From Bifidobacterium breve (GTDB taxonomy: Bacteria; Actinomycetota; Acidimicrobiia; Acidimicrobiales; Acidimicrobilacustridaceae): 64,000 bases of DNA. The stretch is from contig CAMCTY010000007.1 of assembly GCA_945878725.1 (NCBI GenBank), positions 1 through 64,000 of the forward strand, in the 5' to 3' direction. The notes under the pieces were generated by a model. The model ran no database searches and was not told where the DNA came from. It saw nothing but the letters and a program-made list of their open reading frames with translations. The translations under genes and the position numbers were made by a program. Numbering within the stretch: the first letter of the stretch is position 1; every line of letters begins with the position of its first letter. This document shows positions 25,610 to 34,272 of this stretch, in pieces.

Positions 25610-26945
25610 GGGATGCGGCCTTTGGGAAGTCAACGGGAACCGATGAGCGGTTTTGCTCAGCAAACGCTATCCGCGCTTCGAATTCGGGACGGAAACGCTT
25701 CATTGCCGACGCGATCGGCGAGACCGCCGATGGGCCGAGCGGGCAGATCGTTGTTTGCTTCGGCGGCCAGCTGATTCCTGGCGAGATGTTGTCCGAAACG
25801 TCCATGAGTAGATCGAGATCGGTCGGACGCCCGTATCCGTCGTAGATCCTCTGAAGAATCTGCTCGAGCCACGTCGTTCCTTCGCGGCACGGGGTGCACT
25901 TGCCACACGACTCGCGGGCGAAGAAGCGGACAATGCGGAGACAGGACTTAACAGCGTCGGTCGTTTCGTCCATAACGACGATCGCACCCGAGCCGAGCAT
26001 CGAACCGGCGCGATCGACCGTCACTTTCTCAAGAGGAAGATTGAGGTGCTCCTCAAAGAACCATGGCGCTGACGCGCCGCCGGGAATGAACGCTTTGAGT
26101 TCGCGATCGCCGAGGATGCCGCCCGCGTATTCGGGCTTGAAGATGAGATCACGGAATGTGCTGACGCCGTACTCGACCTCAAATACACCGGGGTTCTTGA
26201 CATGACCGGACACCGCGAACATCCGTGTACCGCGCGAAGTCTCGGCACCGAGCGCAGCAAAAGCTTCGCCGCCGTTGTTGATGATCCACGGAAGATTCGA
26301 AAGCGTTTCGACGTTATTGACGATCGTGGGCTGCATGTACAGGCCCTTGGCTGCAGGGAAGAACGGCGGCTTGAGCCGAGGCATGCCACGGTTGCCTTCG
26401 AGGCTCTCGATCAGCGCCGTTTCTTCGCCGACGATGTACGCACCTGCACCCCACGAAAGGATGACGTCAACGGAGAAGTTGGTGCCGAGGATGTTCTTGC
26501 CGACGTATCCGGCTGCGTAGGCGTCGTTGAGGGCCTGTGCAATGCGCTCCTGGGCGAGGGGCATCTCGCCGCGCACATAGAGGAACGCTTGGCCGCATCC
26601 GATTCCGTAACACGCGAGAAGGACGCCCTCGATGAGCTGATGGGGATCGAGTTCCATCAGCATGCGGTCTTTGTAGGTGCCCGGTTCACTCTCGTCGCCG
26701 TTGACAACGAGATAACGGGGCCACACGTTTTCGGGAGCGAGTCCCCACTTGACGCCGGCCGGGAAACCGGCCCCACCACGGCCAAGAAGACTTGCGGTCT
26801 TGACCTCATCGGCGACCGCCTGCGGCGATGACGCCAGGGCTTTGCGCAATGCCTGATAGCCACCGGTCGCTTCGTAACCAGACAGGGTGAAGCTGTCATC
26901 CCGGTCGAAGCGCGATGTGATGATGCGAGGGACATCGATTGTCAT
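25602..26945 (-). CDS. nuoF: NADH-quinone oxidoreductase subunit F (NADH- and FMN-binding)
   Basis: A 447-residue flavoprotein that oxidises NADH. LLGRGGAGFPAGVKW (around 54) is the glycine-rich nucleotide-binding region, GAGAYIVGEETALIESLEG is the FMN/NADH segment, and ESCGKCTPCREG (around 350) holds the N3 [4Fe-4S] cluster. It is followed without a gap by nuoG and preceded by nuoE, the usual order. Its presence only in the 14-gene cluster makes that complex the NADH dehydrogenase. Confidence 0.97.
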   Translation of the reverse strand: MTIDVPRIITSRFDRDDSFTLSGYEATGGYQALRKALASSPQAVADEVKTASLLGRGGAGFPAGVKWGLAPENVWPRYLVVNGDESEPGTYKDRMLMELDPHQLIEGVLLACYGIGCGQAFLYVRGEMPLAQERIAQALNDAYAAGYVGKNILGTNFSVDVILSWGAGAYIVGEETALIESLEGNRGMPRLKPPFFPAAKGLYMQPTIVNNVETLSNLPWIINNGGEAFAALGAETSRGTRMFAVSGHVKNPGVFEVEYGVSTFRDLIFKPEYAGGILGDRELKAFIPGGASAPWFFEEHLNLPLEKVTVDRAGSMLGSGAIVVMDETTDAVKSCLRIVRFFARESCGKCTPCREGTTWLEQILQRIYDGYGRPTDLDLLMDVSDNISPGISWPPKQTTICPLGPSAVSPIASAMKRFRPEFEARIAFAEQNRSSVPVDFPKAASHA

Positions 26946-27559
26946 CAGGCGTTCCCGTCTTCAGAAACAGAGAGCCATACGGGGACTTCCGTATTCTCCG
27001 GTACGACTGAACCGGCCTGTCGATCAGCCGGAATGTGCTGACGCACCTGTGCGAGGGTGCCGTGGGCGGGAATGTCGCTCCGGGCTCCCGAACGAAGTTC
27101 GGAGATCAGCTCGTCGAACTCGTTATTCGTGATTTTGTGGAAGTAGCGATAGTTCACCTGAAGGCAAGGCGCCTCGGTGCACGCCGCAATGCATTCAACG
27201 TCTTCGATAGTGAAGAGTCCGTCGGCGGTCGTCTGGCCGGGGCGGATCCCGAGGGTGTTCTCCGCATGCTCGAGAAGTTCTTCGCCGCCCCGAAGTTGGC
27301 ACGAGATATTGGTGCAAATGTTCACCATGTATCGGCCAACGGGTTCCATCTTGAACATTTCGTAGAACGAGGCGGTCCCGAGTACTTCGGCCGGAGTCAC
27401 GTCGACAAGGTCGGCGATGTGAACCATCGCGTCATCGGTGAGATGCCCGTCCTGCTCCTGCGCGAGATGCAGCAAGGGGATGAGGGCCGACTTCGGGCGC
27501 GGGAAATGACCAATGATCTCGGTCGCGAGTTCGACATTTTCGGCGGTCAGGCGAGCCAT
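26945..27559 (-). CDS. nuoE: NADH-quinone oxidoreductase subunit E
   Basis: A 204-residue thioredoxin-like [2Fe-2S] subunit (N1a). The ligand pattern is CTNISC followed about 35 residues later by ECIAACTEAPC, and the N-terminal helical part has LIPLLHLAQEQDGHL typical of the family. Its C-terminal 40 residues are a hydrophilic extension beyond the usual end. It overlaps both nuoD and nuoF by one base. It acts with NuoF in the NADH-oxidising module. Confidence 0.96.
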   Translation of the reverse strand: MARLTAENVELATEIIGHFPRPKSALIPLLHLAQEQDGHLTDDAMVHIADLVDVTPAEVLGTASFYEMFKMEPVGRYMVNICTNISCQLRGGEELLEHAENTLGIRPGQTTADGLFTIEDVECIAACTEAPCLQVNYRYFHKITNNEFDELISELRSGARSDIPAHGTLAQVRQHIPADRQAGSVVPENTEVPVWLSVSEDGNA

Positions 27560-28914
27560 CAGCGATCAACCTCCCCAAGGATCGGATCGACGGAAGAGAT
27601 GATCGCAACACCATCAGCCAAGAGGCCGCCCTGCATCAGGTGCGGGAGCGTCTGCAAGTTCACGAAGCTCGGTGCACGCACGTGCATGCGATAAGGCTTC
27701 GACGAACCGTCGCTAACGATGTAGCAACCGAGTTCACCTCGTGGTGATTCGATCGAGACATACGCCTCGCCCTCGGGAACTTTGAATCCCTCGGTGAAAA
27801 TCTTGAAATGATGGATAAGTGCTTCCATCGATTCGTCGATACGCGCACGCGGCGGCGGCGTGACTTTTTTGTCCTGAATGCGATAGTCGCCCTTGGGCAT
27901 TTTCTCGAGACACTGACGAACGATTTTCATCGATTCGTGAATCTCAGCAAGGCGGATCGCATAGCGGTCGTAGCAATCCCCATACGCGCCAACGATGACC
28001 TCGAACTCGACCTCGTCGAATGCCAGATAAGGCATGTCGCGGCGAAGGTCCCAGTCGTAGCCGGTCGACCGGAGCAGCGGACCGGTAACGCCGAGGGCAA
28101 GACATTCCTCGGCAGTGATGACGCCGATGCCCTGAAGGCGATTACGCCAGATCGGCTGCTGGTTGAGCAACGTGTCGTACTGAGCCAGTCGCTCGGGAAG
28201 CATGTCAAGGAGACGCAGAACACTGTCGCGCCATCCGTCAGGGAGATCGGCAGCGACGCCACCTGGACGGATGTAGTTGTGGTTCATGCGCAGCCCGGTG
28301 ACTTCCTGCAGGAACCGCAGGGCCTCTTCGCGCTCGCGCCAGCCGTAGAGCATCATCGAGACGGCACCAAGATCCATGCCGTTAGTCGCCATGAACAACA
28401 GATGAGACGAGATGCGATTCATCTCGGTCATCAGCATGCGGATCCATACGGCGCGATCCGGGACTTCGATCTCAAGCAGTTTCTCGACAGTGAGCGAGAA
28501 CGCCAGCTCGGTGAACAACGGCGCGGCGTAATCCATCCGCGTGACGTTTGTGGGCCCCTGGAGATAGGTGAGTTCTTCGCCCGTGCGTTCCATGCCGGTG
28601 TGGAGATAACCGATGATCGGCTTGCAACGAACGACCGTCTCACCCCGGAGTTCGAGCATGAGCCGCAACACGCCATGGGTGCTCGGATGCTGCGGACCCA
28701 TGTTGATGATCATCGTCTCGTCGTCGGGAGCCTGTTCGAGCTCCGCCTTGAGACCTTCGGACTCGGTTACGCGCAGAACAGCACCGAGATCGCGCAGGCC
28801 TTGAGCCGCAGCGACAACGTCGCTACTGGTGATTTGCCTTGCACCTTCAGGGATGGGCGATACGAGGCTGTCAACAGCGTCGGTCGAGATGGGGGCTTCG
28901 TGTGTCGTAGTCAT
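27559..28914 (-). CDS. nuoD: NADH-quinone oxidoreductase subunit D, 14-subunit complex
   Basis: A 451-residue 49-kDa-type subunit with canonical quinone-site residues: NMGPQHPSTHG (about 71-81) and TRMDY with Tyr129. The position that matches human Arg85 is Thr106 (YLHTGME), as in Thermus. The N-terminal 65 residues are an extension relative to the shorter NuoD of the second cluster. The ATG at 28914 has a GAGGG ribosome-binding site and is preferred to the upstream start at 28941, which would enter nuoC. Confidence 0.96.
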   Translation of the reverse strand: MTTTHEAPISTDAVDSLVSPIPEGARQITSSDVVAAAQGLRDLGAVLRVTESEGLKAELEQAPDDETMIINMGPQHPSTHGVLRLMLELRGETVVRCKPIIGYLHTGMERTGEELTYLQGPTNVTRMDYAAPLFTELAFSLTVEKLLEIEVPDRAVWIRMLMTEMNRISSHLLFMATNGMDLGAVSMMLYGWREREEALRFLQEVTGLRMNHNYIRPGGVAADLPDGWRDSVLRLLDMLPERLAQYDTLLNQQPIWRNRLQGIGVITAEECLALGVTGPLLRSTGYDWDLRRDMPYLAFDEVEFEVIVGAYGDCYDRYAIRLAEIHESMKIVRQCLEKMPKGDYRIQDKKVTPPPRARIDESMEALIHHFKIFTEGFKVPEGEAYVSIESPRGELGCYIVSDGSSKPYRMHVRAPSFVNLQTLPHLMQGGLLADGVAIISSVDPILGEVDR

Positions 28915-28921
28915 AGGACCC

Positions 28922-29461
28922 TCAGCGATTTTCCGGGGCACCCTTGAACTGCACCGGGATACGACCGATGTCGTAGTCCTTGCGCAGGGGATGGCCTATC
29001 CAGTCCTCAGGCATGAGGATGCGGGTGAGATCGGGGTGTCCGTCGAAGGAAATCCCGAACATGTCAAAGGTTTCGCGTTCCATTGCTTCCGTACCCGGGT
29101 AGAGATCCCACGCCGAGGCGAGAACAGGATCCGATTCGGGGATCTGGATACGCATGCGCAAACGGGAGCGTTCGCGATGGTTGATCATGCTGACGACGAC
29201 CTCGAAGCGCTCTGTCGTCACCGACGCAGGTACTCCCGATCGACCGGGGTGCGTGAGGTAATCGACGCCGGTGAGATCAATCACGGAGTGGTAACCGTCG
29301 TCGTGAAGCGTCTTGAGAAGCCCGGGATACTCGTCGCGTGACGGATGGATCACGAGCTGATCGAGCGAGCGGGTCAACAACATACCGAAAAGTGTTTCGG
29401 GTGCGATCTCGCGCTCGTCGACAGTTTCTTCCCCGCCGGCCTCGGCGGCTTCGTCGGCCAT
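28922..29461 (-). CDS. nuoC: NADH-quinone oxidoreductase subunit C, 14-subunit complex
   Basis: A 179-residue peripheral-arm subunit. MERETFDMFGISFDGHPD and LRKDYDIGRIPVQF are the family's C-terminal signatures that contact NuoD. The stop is 8 bp from the nuoD ATG and the start is 2 bp from the nuoB stop. The N terminus is acidic. Length is normal for a stand-alone NuoC. Confidence 0.96.
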   Translation of the reverse strand: MADEAAEAGGEETVDEREIAPETLFGMLLTRSLDQLVIHPSRDEYPGLLKTLHDDGYHSVIDLTGVDYLTHPGRSGVPASVTTERFEVVVSMINHRERSRLRMRIQIPESDPVLASAWDLYPGTEAMERETFDMFGISFDGHPDLTRILMPEDWIGHPLRKDYDIGRIPVQFKGAPENR

Positions 29462-29463
29462 GA

Positions 29464-30066
29464 TCAGTTCCGACCCAGTGAGACCGGTGAGATCGAGACG
29501 GGAGTGATTCCCGAAGCTCCGACCTGGTCGATCACGATGCCCGCGCCCTCGCCGGGACGGCGGGTGAGTTCACCGGCGCGAATCTGACCGTGCAGCGTGA
29601 GGATCGCGTGCATCAGCGTCTCCGGCGACGGAGGACAACCCGGTGCGTAAACATCGACCGGAACGATCTGATCAACGCCCTGAACGATTGCGTAGTTGTT
29701 GAACATGCCGCCCGACGATGCGCACACGCCCATGGAGATGACCCACTTGGGTTCCATCATCTGGTCGTAGATCTGCCGGAGCACGGGGGCCATCTTCTGC
29801 GATACCCGGCCGGCCACAATCATGAGATCGGCCTGACGCGGAGAAGCGCGGAAGGTCTCCATGCCATAGCGAGCAAGGTCGTAGTGAGGGCCGCCGGCGG
29901 CCATCATCTCAAGTGCGCAGCAGGCGAGACCGAACGTGGCAGGCATAACGCTGTGGGAACGGGCCCACTTGACGAGTTCTTCAAGCGTTCCGGTCAGGAA
30001 ATTGTGGCTGAGACCCTCGAGTCCCGCTTCGAGGATTCCGCCTGTGGCCCGTGATTCGCTCGACAT
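29464..30066 (-). CDS. nuoB: NADH-quinone oxidoreductase subunit B, 14-subunit complex
   Basis: A 200-residue subunit with the N2 ligands [19 protein letters not shown] and [11 protein letters not shown] all present. The C-terminal 35 residues after the last cysteine motif form an Arg/Gly-rich extension. It shares one base with the nuoA stop. N2 reduces quinone at the interface with NuoD, whose quinone-site residues are canonical in this cluster. Confidence 0.96.
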   Translation of the reverse strand: MSSESRATGGILEAGLEGLSHNFLTGTLEELVKWARSHSVMPATFGLACCALEMMAAGGPHYDLARYGMETFRASPRQADLMIVAGRVSQKMAPVLRQIYDQMMEPKWVISMGVCASSGGMFNNYAIVQGVDQIVPVDVYAPGCPPSPETLMHAILTLHGQIRAGELTRRPGEGAGIVIDQVGASGITPVSISPVSLGRN

Positions 30067-30533
30067 CAGGCAGCCTCTTCGTTCACCGGGTTGTCGCGGC
30101 CCTCAAGGCCCACGACTCGTACATTCGATGCGGACGTGCGGGCCGGCGATACCGAGACCGAACGACGCAGGTTCTTGGCCGGGCCCCAATCAAGGGCGCC
30201 GTTACTGATTAGGTACACAAACGATTCAAAAACCGCAGCCGAGAAGATCAGAATTGCCGCAATACCGAAACCGCCCAGTTCGCGGAACACCGTAGCGAAC
30301 GGGAACATGAAAATGATCTCGATGTCGAACACAATGAAGATCATCGCGACAAGGAAGAACTTCACCGGGAATCGTTCTGGGTTGCCTGAGTCGGGAACGA
30401 TTCCGCATTCATACGGCTGCGATTTCGGGATCGACGGACGCCGCGGGGCGAGAAGGTCCGAGACGAACCGGCTCACGACGGCGAAGACGATCGCCAGAAC
30501 CAGCATCGCAAAGATAGGCAGGTACTGACCCAC
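30066..30533 (-). CDS. nuoA: NADH-quinone oxidoreductase subunit A, 14-subunit complex
   Basis: A 155-residue three-helix subunit with [20 protein letters not shown] and [20 protein letters not shown]. It opens the 14-gene cluster (A-B-C-D-E-F-G-H-I-J-K-L-M-N) and lies 3 bp after the last gene of the cytochrome bc group, so the two complexes are probably on one transcript. About 35 extra residues follow the last helix. Confidence 0.95.
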   Translation of the reverse strand: MGQYLPIFAMLVLAIVFAVVSRFVSDLLAPRRPSIPKSQPYECGIVPDSGNPERFPVKFFLVAMIFIVFDIEIIFMFPFATVFRELGGFGIAAILIFSAAVFESFVYLISNGALDWGPAKNLRRSVSVSPARTSASNVRVVGLEGRDNPVNEEAA

Positions 30534-30536
30534 GGA

Positions 30537-31484
30537 TCAGGCTCCCTTTGCCGCTTCTTGCGCCAGCGCCTTGTTCGTCATGAGCGTCTTGTCGCGGTTG
30601 TGCAGAACCCATGCGAACAGCACGAAGAGCGCTACCGAAATCACGAAGTACAGGAACGGTATAAAGCGAACGTCACCGAGATCGCGCACCAGCACGACGG
30701 AGATGACCGGCTCCGCCGGATCAACCTTGGGAAGCGGCGGAGGTTCGCCGACCTTTGGCTCCTGCACAATCACTGTTTGGACCTGCACCACGGCGAAGTG
30801 CTTCGGGTGCTTCAGGTTGACCGTCGTCTGGATCCGATAAATAGCCCGACAGATCACATCGGAGTCTGCGCATTCCTCTTCGCGGGTGGGTTTGCCACCG
30901 AACTCCCAGGTATTGAGTTTCTTGTACTCCGTCGGGCCCTTGTAGATGCCGGCGCTGACGAGCGCGGCATCAGCAGCAGCCTGCGATTCACCGGCCGACG
31001 ACGATGGCACGAGTTTCCAGCCCTCGAGTGATTCCTTCGTGATGTACTGCGCAACGATCTCCGGGTGCGATGCCTGCAGATCCGAAAGTATGAAACCGTT
31101 CGGGAAATCGGCGGCGAGGTCGGGATTGTCGCCGAGGACTCGATCGGCATTGGGCAGATCGCTGGGCGAGATCAGCTTGCCCACTTCGAGTGTGCGAGGA
31201 GTCTCCGGTCCGTTGACGTAAACCTCGACGGGTTTCCAGCCTCCGTTATTACCGCGCGGTCCGATTGCCGGAGGCGAGATCCACCAGATCAACGTGAGAA
31301 TGACCATCCATCCGAACAGACCGGTAAAGGCAACGAGAAGACCGAGCCGCGAACCAAGGTTGGTGGCAAGGAGGAGATAGGTCGAGCCACAAAGGACCCC
31401 GACGCCCACCATCACAACGAGGATGCCGCGGATGCCTGGATCAAAGGCGAGGCCAGCGAACACTGTCAGATTGTCCATGTTCAC
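30537..31484 (-). CDS. Membrane protein of unknown function in the cytochrome bc gene group
   Basis: I do not recognise the family. The 315-residue protein has two N-terminal hydrophobic helices (about 17-42 and 45-68), a hydrophilic middle of about 200 residues, and one C-terminal helix (about 272-294, FLYFVISVALFVLFAWVLHN). This suggests a large domain outside the membrane held by anchors at both ends. It has no haem or iron-sulfur motif. It overlaps the two-haem cytochrome c gene by 4 bp and precedes nuoA by 3 bp, so it is probably an accessory subunit or assembly factor of the bc complex or of the bc/complex I assembly. Confidence 0.85.
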   Translation of the reverse strand: MNMDNLTVFAGLAFDPGIRGILVVMVGVGVLCGSTYLLLATNLGSRLGLLVAFTGLFGWMVILTLIWWISPPAIGPRGNNGGWKPVEVYVNGPETPRTLEVGKLISPSDLPNADRVLGDNPDLAADFPNGFILSDLQASHPEIVAQYITKESLEGWKLVPSSSAGESQAAADAALVSAGIYKGPTEYKKLNTWEFGGKPTREEECADSDVICRAIYRIQTTVNLKHPKHFAVVQVQTVIVQEPKVGEPPPLPKVDPAEPVISVVLVRDLGDVRFIPFLYFVISVALFVLFAWVLHNRDKTLMTNKALAQEAAKGA

Positions 31485-32590
31485 AGGCTCCGCTCATAAG
31501 CGACGACGGCCGCGATCTGCGCCGGGGTCAGCATGACCTGATCCGGACTCATGATTGAGGTTGCGGGATCGAGGGCATTGGGATTGGTGCCGAAGCTGCC
31601 CATACGGCCACTCGACCAACCGTTCACGCCGTACGAGGTTCCCTGCTTGGGATAGGCCGAGACGTAGGCCTCTTGGAGTGCAGCCGTCGGGAACTGACGA
31701 ATCGACGCACCGTTGTTAAGGGCCGGACCCATGCCGCCGCCACCGGGGGGACCTGGTCGGCCCGCCGACCAGCCGCCAGTGTGACAACGAGCGCAGGCAA
31801 AAGCGCCGCCCGCGTACCCGTCCGAGTACCCGAGGTTGAAGATCGCTTCACCAAGCGTCTTGTACAAACCGCCGGGGATGGTGCAGTTGTTGTTGGCGTC
31901 GGCAAGACACGACTTGTCGAGTTGGGCCTGAACCTCGATGCGAGTTTCTTCGGCGGGCAACTGAATAGAGGTGAGATACGCAATGATCTCCTCAAGTTGC
32001 TGCGTGGTGAGAGGTCCACCACCAGGAGCACCCCACGCCGGCATCGGCGAGTAGCCGCGGCCGTAGTTGAGCGTGTAGGTGACCTGCTCAGGCGTGTACC
32101 GGTACATGACGTTGTTCAGCGAGGGAGCCTTCCACTGAACCTGGGCAACGAAGTCTCCAGTTGAAGGATCGGTGATCGTGTAATTGGCCACGCCACCGAC
32201 ACCTTCGGGACCATGACACGCGCCGCACTGGGCGCCAACGGTGTAGATCTCTTCGCCACGGGAAATGGCGATGTCTGAGAATTGCTCGGTGGCACCGACC
32301 TGTCGGCCGGGCTCAGCGAGCCAGTAGAGCGGGAGGGCGATACCGATGACAGCGAGCGCCACAAGACCGAGGCCGAGCGTGCGATCGAGTTTCTTGGTTT
32401 CGAGCTCGTCGTCGTCCATGTAGGGCTTGCGGTTCGCCGCGAGTTCGATCTCCGCACCCACTTCGGCGCGGCCCTTGCGCATGTTGACGAGAATCGCGAT
32501 GGCGAACGCCGCCATCAGTAAGACCACGATGACGAGTCCGATCGTCTTCTGGGTACTGGCCAGAACGATCTGGTTTGAGAGGTCGTGCAT
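31481..32590 (-). CDS. Membrane-anchored two-haem cytochrome c of the bc complex
   Basis: A 369-residue protein with an N-terminal helix (about 9-34), a second helix (about 74-93) and two c-type haem sites, CGACH near residue 121 and CARCH near 270. Two-domain cytochromes c of this kind replace cytochrome c1 in actinobacterial menaquinol:cytochrome c reductases (QcrC role). Possible methionine ligands are in SPMPAWG and later. The ATG at 32590 shares a base with the Rieske stop, preferred over an upstream start at 32611. Electrons from the Rieske protein should pass through it to the oxidase, which is not in this window. Confidence 0.92.
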   Translation of the reverse strand: MHDLSNQIVLASTQKTIGLVIVVLLMAAFAIAILVNMRKGRAEVGAEIELAANRKPYMDDDELETKKLDRTLGLGLVALAVIGIALPLYWLAEPGRQVGATEQFSDIAISRGEEIYTVGAQCGACHGPEGVGGVANYTITDPSTGDFVAQVQWKAPSLNNVMYRYTPEQVTYTLNYGRGYSPMPAWGAPGGGPLTTQQLEEIIAYLTSIQLPAEETRIEVQAQLDKSCLADANNNCTIPGGLYKTLGEAIFNLGYSDGYAGGAFACARCHTGGWSAGRPGPPGGGGMGPALNNGASIRQFPTAALQEAYVSAYPKQGTSYGVNGWSSGRMGSFGTNPNALDPATSIMSPDQVMLTPAQIAAVVAYERSL

Positions 32591-33441
32591 CAGTGTCCTC
32601 CACCCACGCAATGCGGGCCTTCAGCTTCTTGGCCGGTCGTATTCGTACCGATCGGTGGTCCTTGGATGATCTGCCCGGTGTTCACCGTGAGTACTCCTGC
32701 GGTGACTTCCATGGCGAAGCGATCCATACCCCGGGGGGCCGGACCACCCTTTTTCTCGCCGGCCTGGTTGTACTGCGAACCGTGACACGGGCACTCGAAC
32801 CACTGCGATGTTGTACAAGAAGGCACGCGGCAACCGAGATGCGGGCACTTCTGATAGATCGCCACGACTCCGGCTTCCATCCCGCCCAGAACGGCAGGCG
32901 GGTACACAGCCTTTGCTTTGTCGATCGCCCCGGGAGGATAGGCAGTAAGCCACATCCGGCCCTCGGCGGAGTAAAGGAAACCCTTGGCCGCGGCAATTTT
33001 TGCGAGAACATCGTCGACGTTGCCCACGCGGATCTTGGAGCCGAAGCCGCCCTTCGGGACCGGCCAGAGGAAGGCAATGATCGCCGCACCGAAACCGCTG
33101 AGTCCGAGGCCCATCAGGATGATGATCGAACGGTTGAAGAATGCTCGGCGGGTGACACCGATGGCATCGGCATCAGGCGGGACGAACTCGGTAAGCGTTG
33201 TGGCCGCGGCGGGAACGATCTCCGACGTGCGGCGCTCAAGGGCAGCGGACTTCTCGACCTGACGGCCCGATACCGGCGTTGTCTCCGACTCGGGACCAGA
33301 GGCCGCCGATTGATCACGCTTGCGGGTTTCCCGGCTGAGCGCTCCGGTAGCTCCACCGGTATCGCGACGGCGCAGCGCGCCGAACAGGAGAACGGCGGCG
33401 AGGATAACGACGACCGGGATGGCAATCACGACTGGGTTCAT
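32590..33441 (-). CDS. Rieske iron-sulfur protein of the cytochrome bc complex
   Basis: A 283-residue protein. An N-terminal hydrophobic helix (about 2-24) is followed by an Arg-rich linker and a second helix (about 130-150) preceded by TRRAFFNRS, which resembles a twin-arginine signal. The Rieske [2Fe-2S] ligands are CPHLGC and CPCHGS, with an extra Cys in SCTTSQW between them. It takes electrons from menaquinol bound at cytochrome b. It follows the subunit IV gene by 23 bp. Two membrane segments before the Rieske domain are more than the single anchor of mitochondrial or cyanobacterial forms. Confidence 0.94.
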   Translation of the reverse strand: MNPVVIAIPVVVILAAVLLFGALRRRDTGGATGALSRETRKRDQSAASGPESETTPVSGRQVEKSAALERRTSEIVPAAATTLTEFVPPDADAIGVTRRAFFNRSIIILMGLGLSGFGAAIIAFLWPVPKGGFGSKIRVGNVDDVLAKIAAAKGFLYSAEGRMWLTAYPPGAIDKAKAVYPPAVLGGMEAGVVAIYQKCPHLGCRVPSCTTSQWFECPCHGSQYNQAGEKKGGPAPRGMDRFAMEVTAGVLTVNTGQIIQGPPIGTNTTGQEAEGPHCVGGGH

Positions 33442-33464
33442 GGGGGGCTCCTACCTCGTCTTGA

Positions 33465-34256
33465 CTACAACTCGAAGAAAAGGCCAGTGGTCCACGGCGC
33501 AACAAAGTTGAAACCGGGGCCTCGGAAGAACGAACCGATAATGACGAGGATCGCCCACATCATCATCTGCACGGTGAACAACGAAATCGCGAACTTGCGA
33601 TCCTCAGGCTTATTCGACGGATTGCGGTCGATGTAAGGCGACAGAATCAGAAGGAAAATGCCCATGCCGGGGATGGTCACACCGGCGACCATCGGATGGA
33701 ACATGGTGAGCAGTTCCTGAAGGCCCAGGAAATACCAAGGGGCCTTCGAGGGGTTCGGCGTCTGGTTGACGTTGGCGAGTTCAAGCAGCGGTGCATTCAC
33801 GAAGATCGAGAAGATCAGCACGAACGTGAGCATCGCGAGCGACGCCACAAATTCGACGGCCAGGAGATGGGGCCACGTGTGGACCTTGTCGACCGGCACG
33901 GACTTGATGTCCTGGATCGAACCGGCTTTGACCACCGTGAGAAGGCGCTGGGTGTGACCGGCAGGTCCGGTCAGTGTGGCGGCAGGAGCGGCGGTGGCGA
34001 GAGCCGTTGCGACGCCTCCACCGGTAGGAGCTACAGCTGCAGCCTCGACCGCTGAAGTTTCACTGCGGGACTTTGCCGATTTGGATCGTTCAAGGAGATG
34101 AGCGGGAATCCGGCTGTCCGACGCAGCAGCTGCGGCCGGTGCATCGGCGGCGGGCGCGGCGCTCTCGACTGGGGCGTCGCCGCCGGCTGCGGCCGCAGCG
34201 GCCTTGGCTCGTGCCTCTTCGGCACGCTTCTTGAGATGTTCGGGGATCTCTGTCAT
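33465..34256 (-). CDS. Cytochrome b C-terminal half (subunit IV-like) with repeat-bearing N-terminal extension
   Basis: A 263-residue protein. Residues 130-263 form the three-helix subunit IV-like domain, with KAPWYFLGLQELL (171-183) at the place of the PEWY quinol-site motif, so the usual glutamate is absent. The first 125 residues are an Ala-rich hydrophilic extension with two copies of a short motif, IPEHLKKR (4-11) and IPAHLLERSK (50-59). The same motif begins the cytochrome c at 36430. The ATG at 34256 is preferred over longer frames. It lies 16 bp after the b6-like gene; together they make up a split cytochrome b. Confidence 0.93.
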   Translation of the reverse strand: MTEIPEHLKKRAEEARAKAAAAAAGGDAPVESAAPAADAPAAAAASDSRIPAHLLERSKSAKSRSETSAVEAAAVAPTGGGVATALATAAPAATLTGPAGHTQRLLTVVKAGSIQDIKSVPVDKVHTWPHLLAVEFVASLAMLTFVLIFSIFVNAPLLELANVNQTPNPSKAPWYFLGLQELLTMFHPMVAGVTIPGMGIFLLILSPYIDRNPSNKPEDRKFAISLFTVQMMMWAILVIIGSFFRGPGFNFVAPWTTGLFFEL

Positions 34257-34272
34257 TTCGAAGCCTCCTCGA

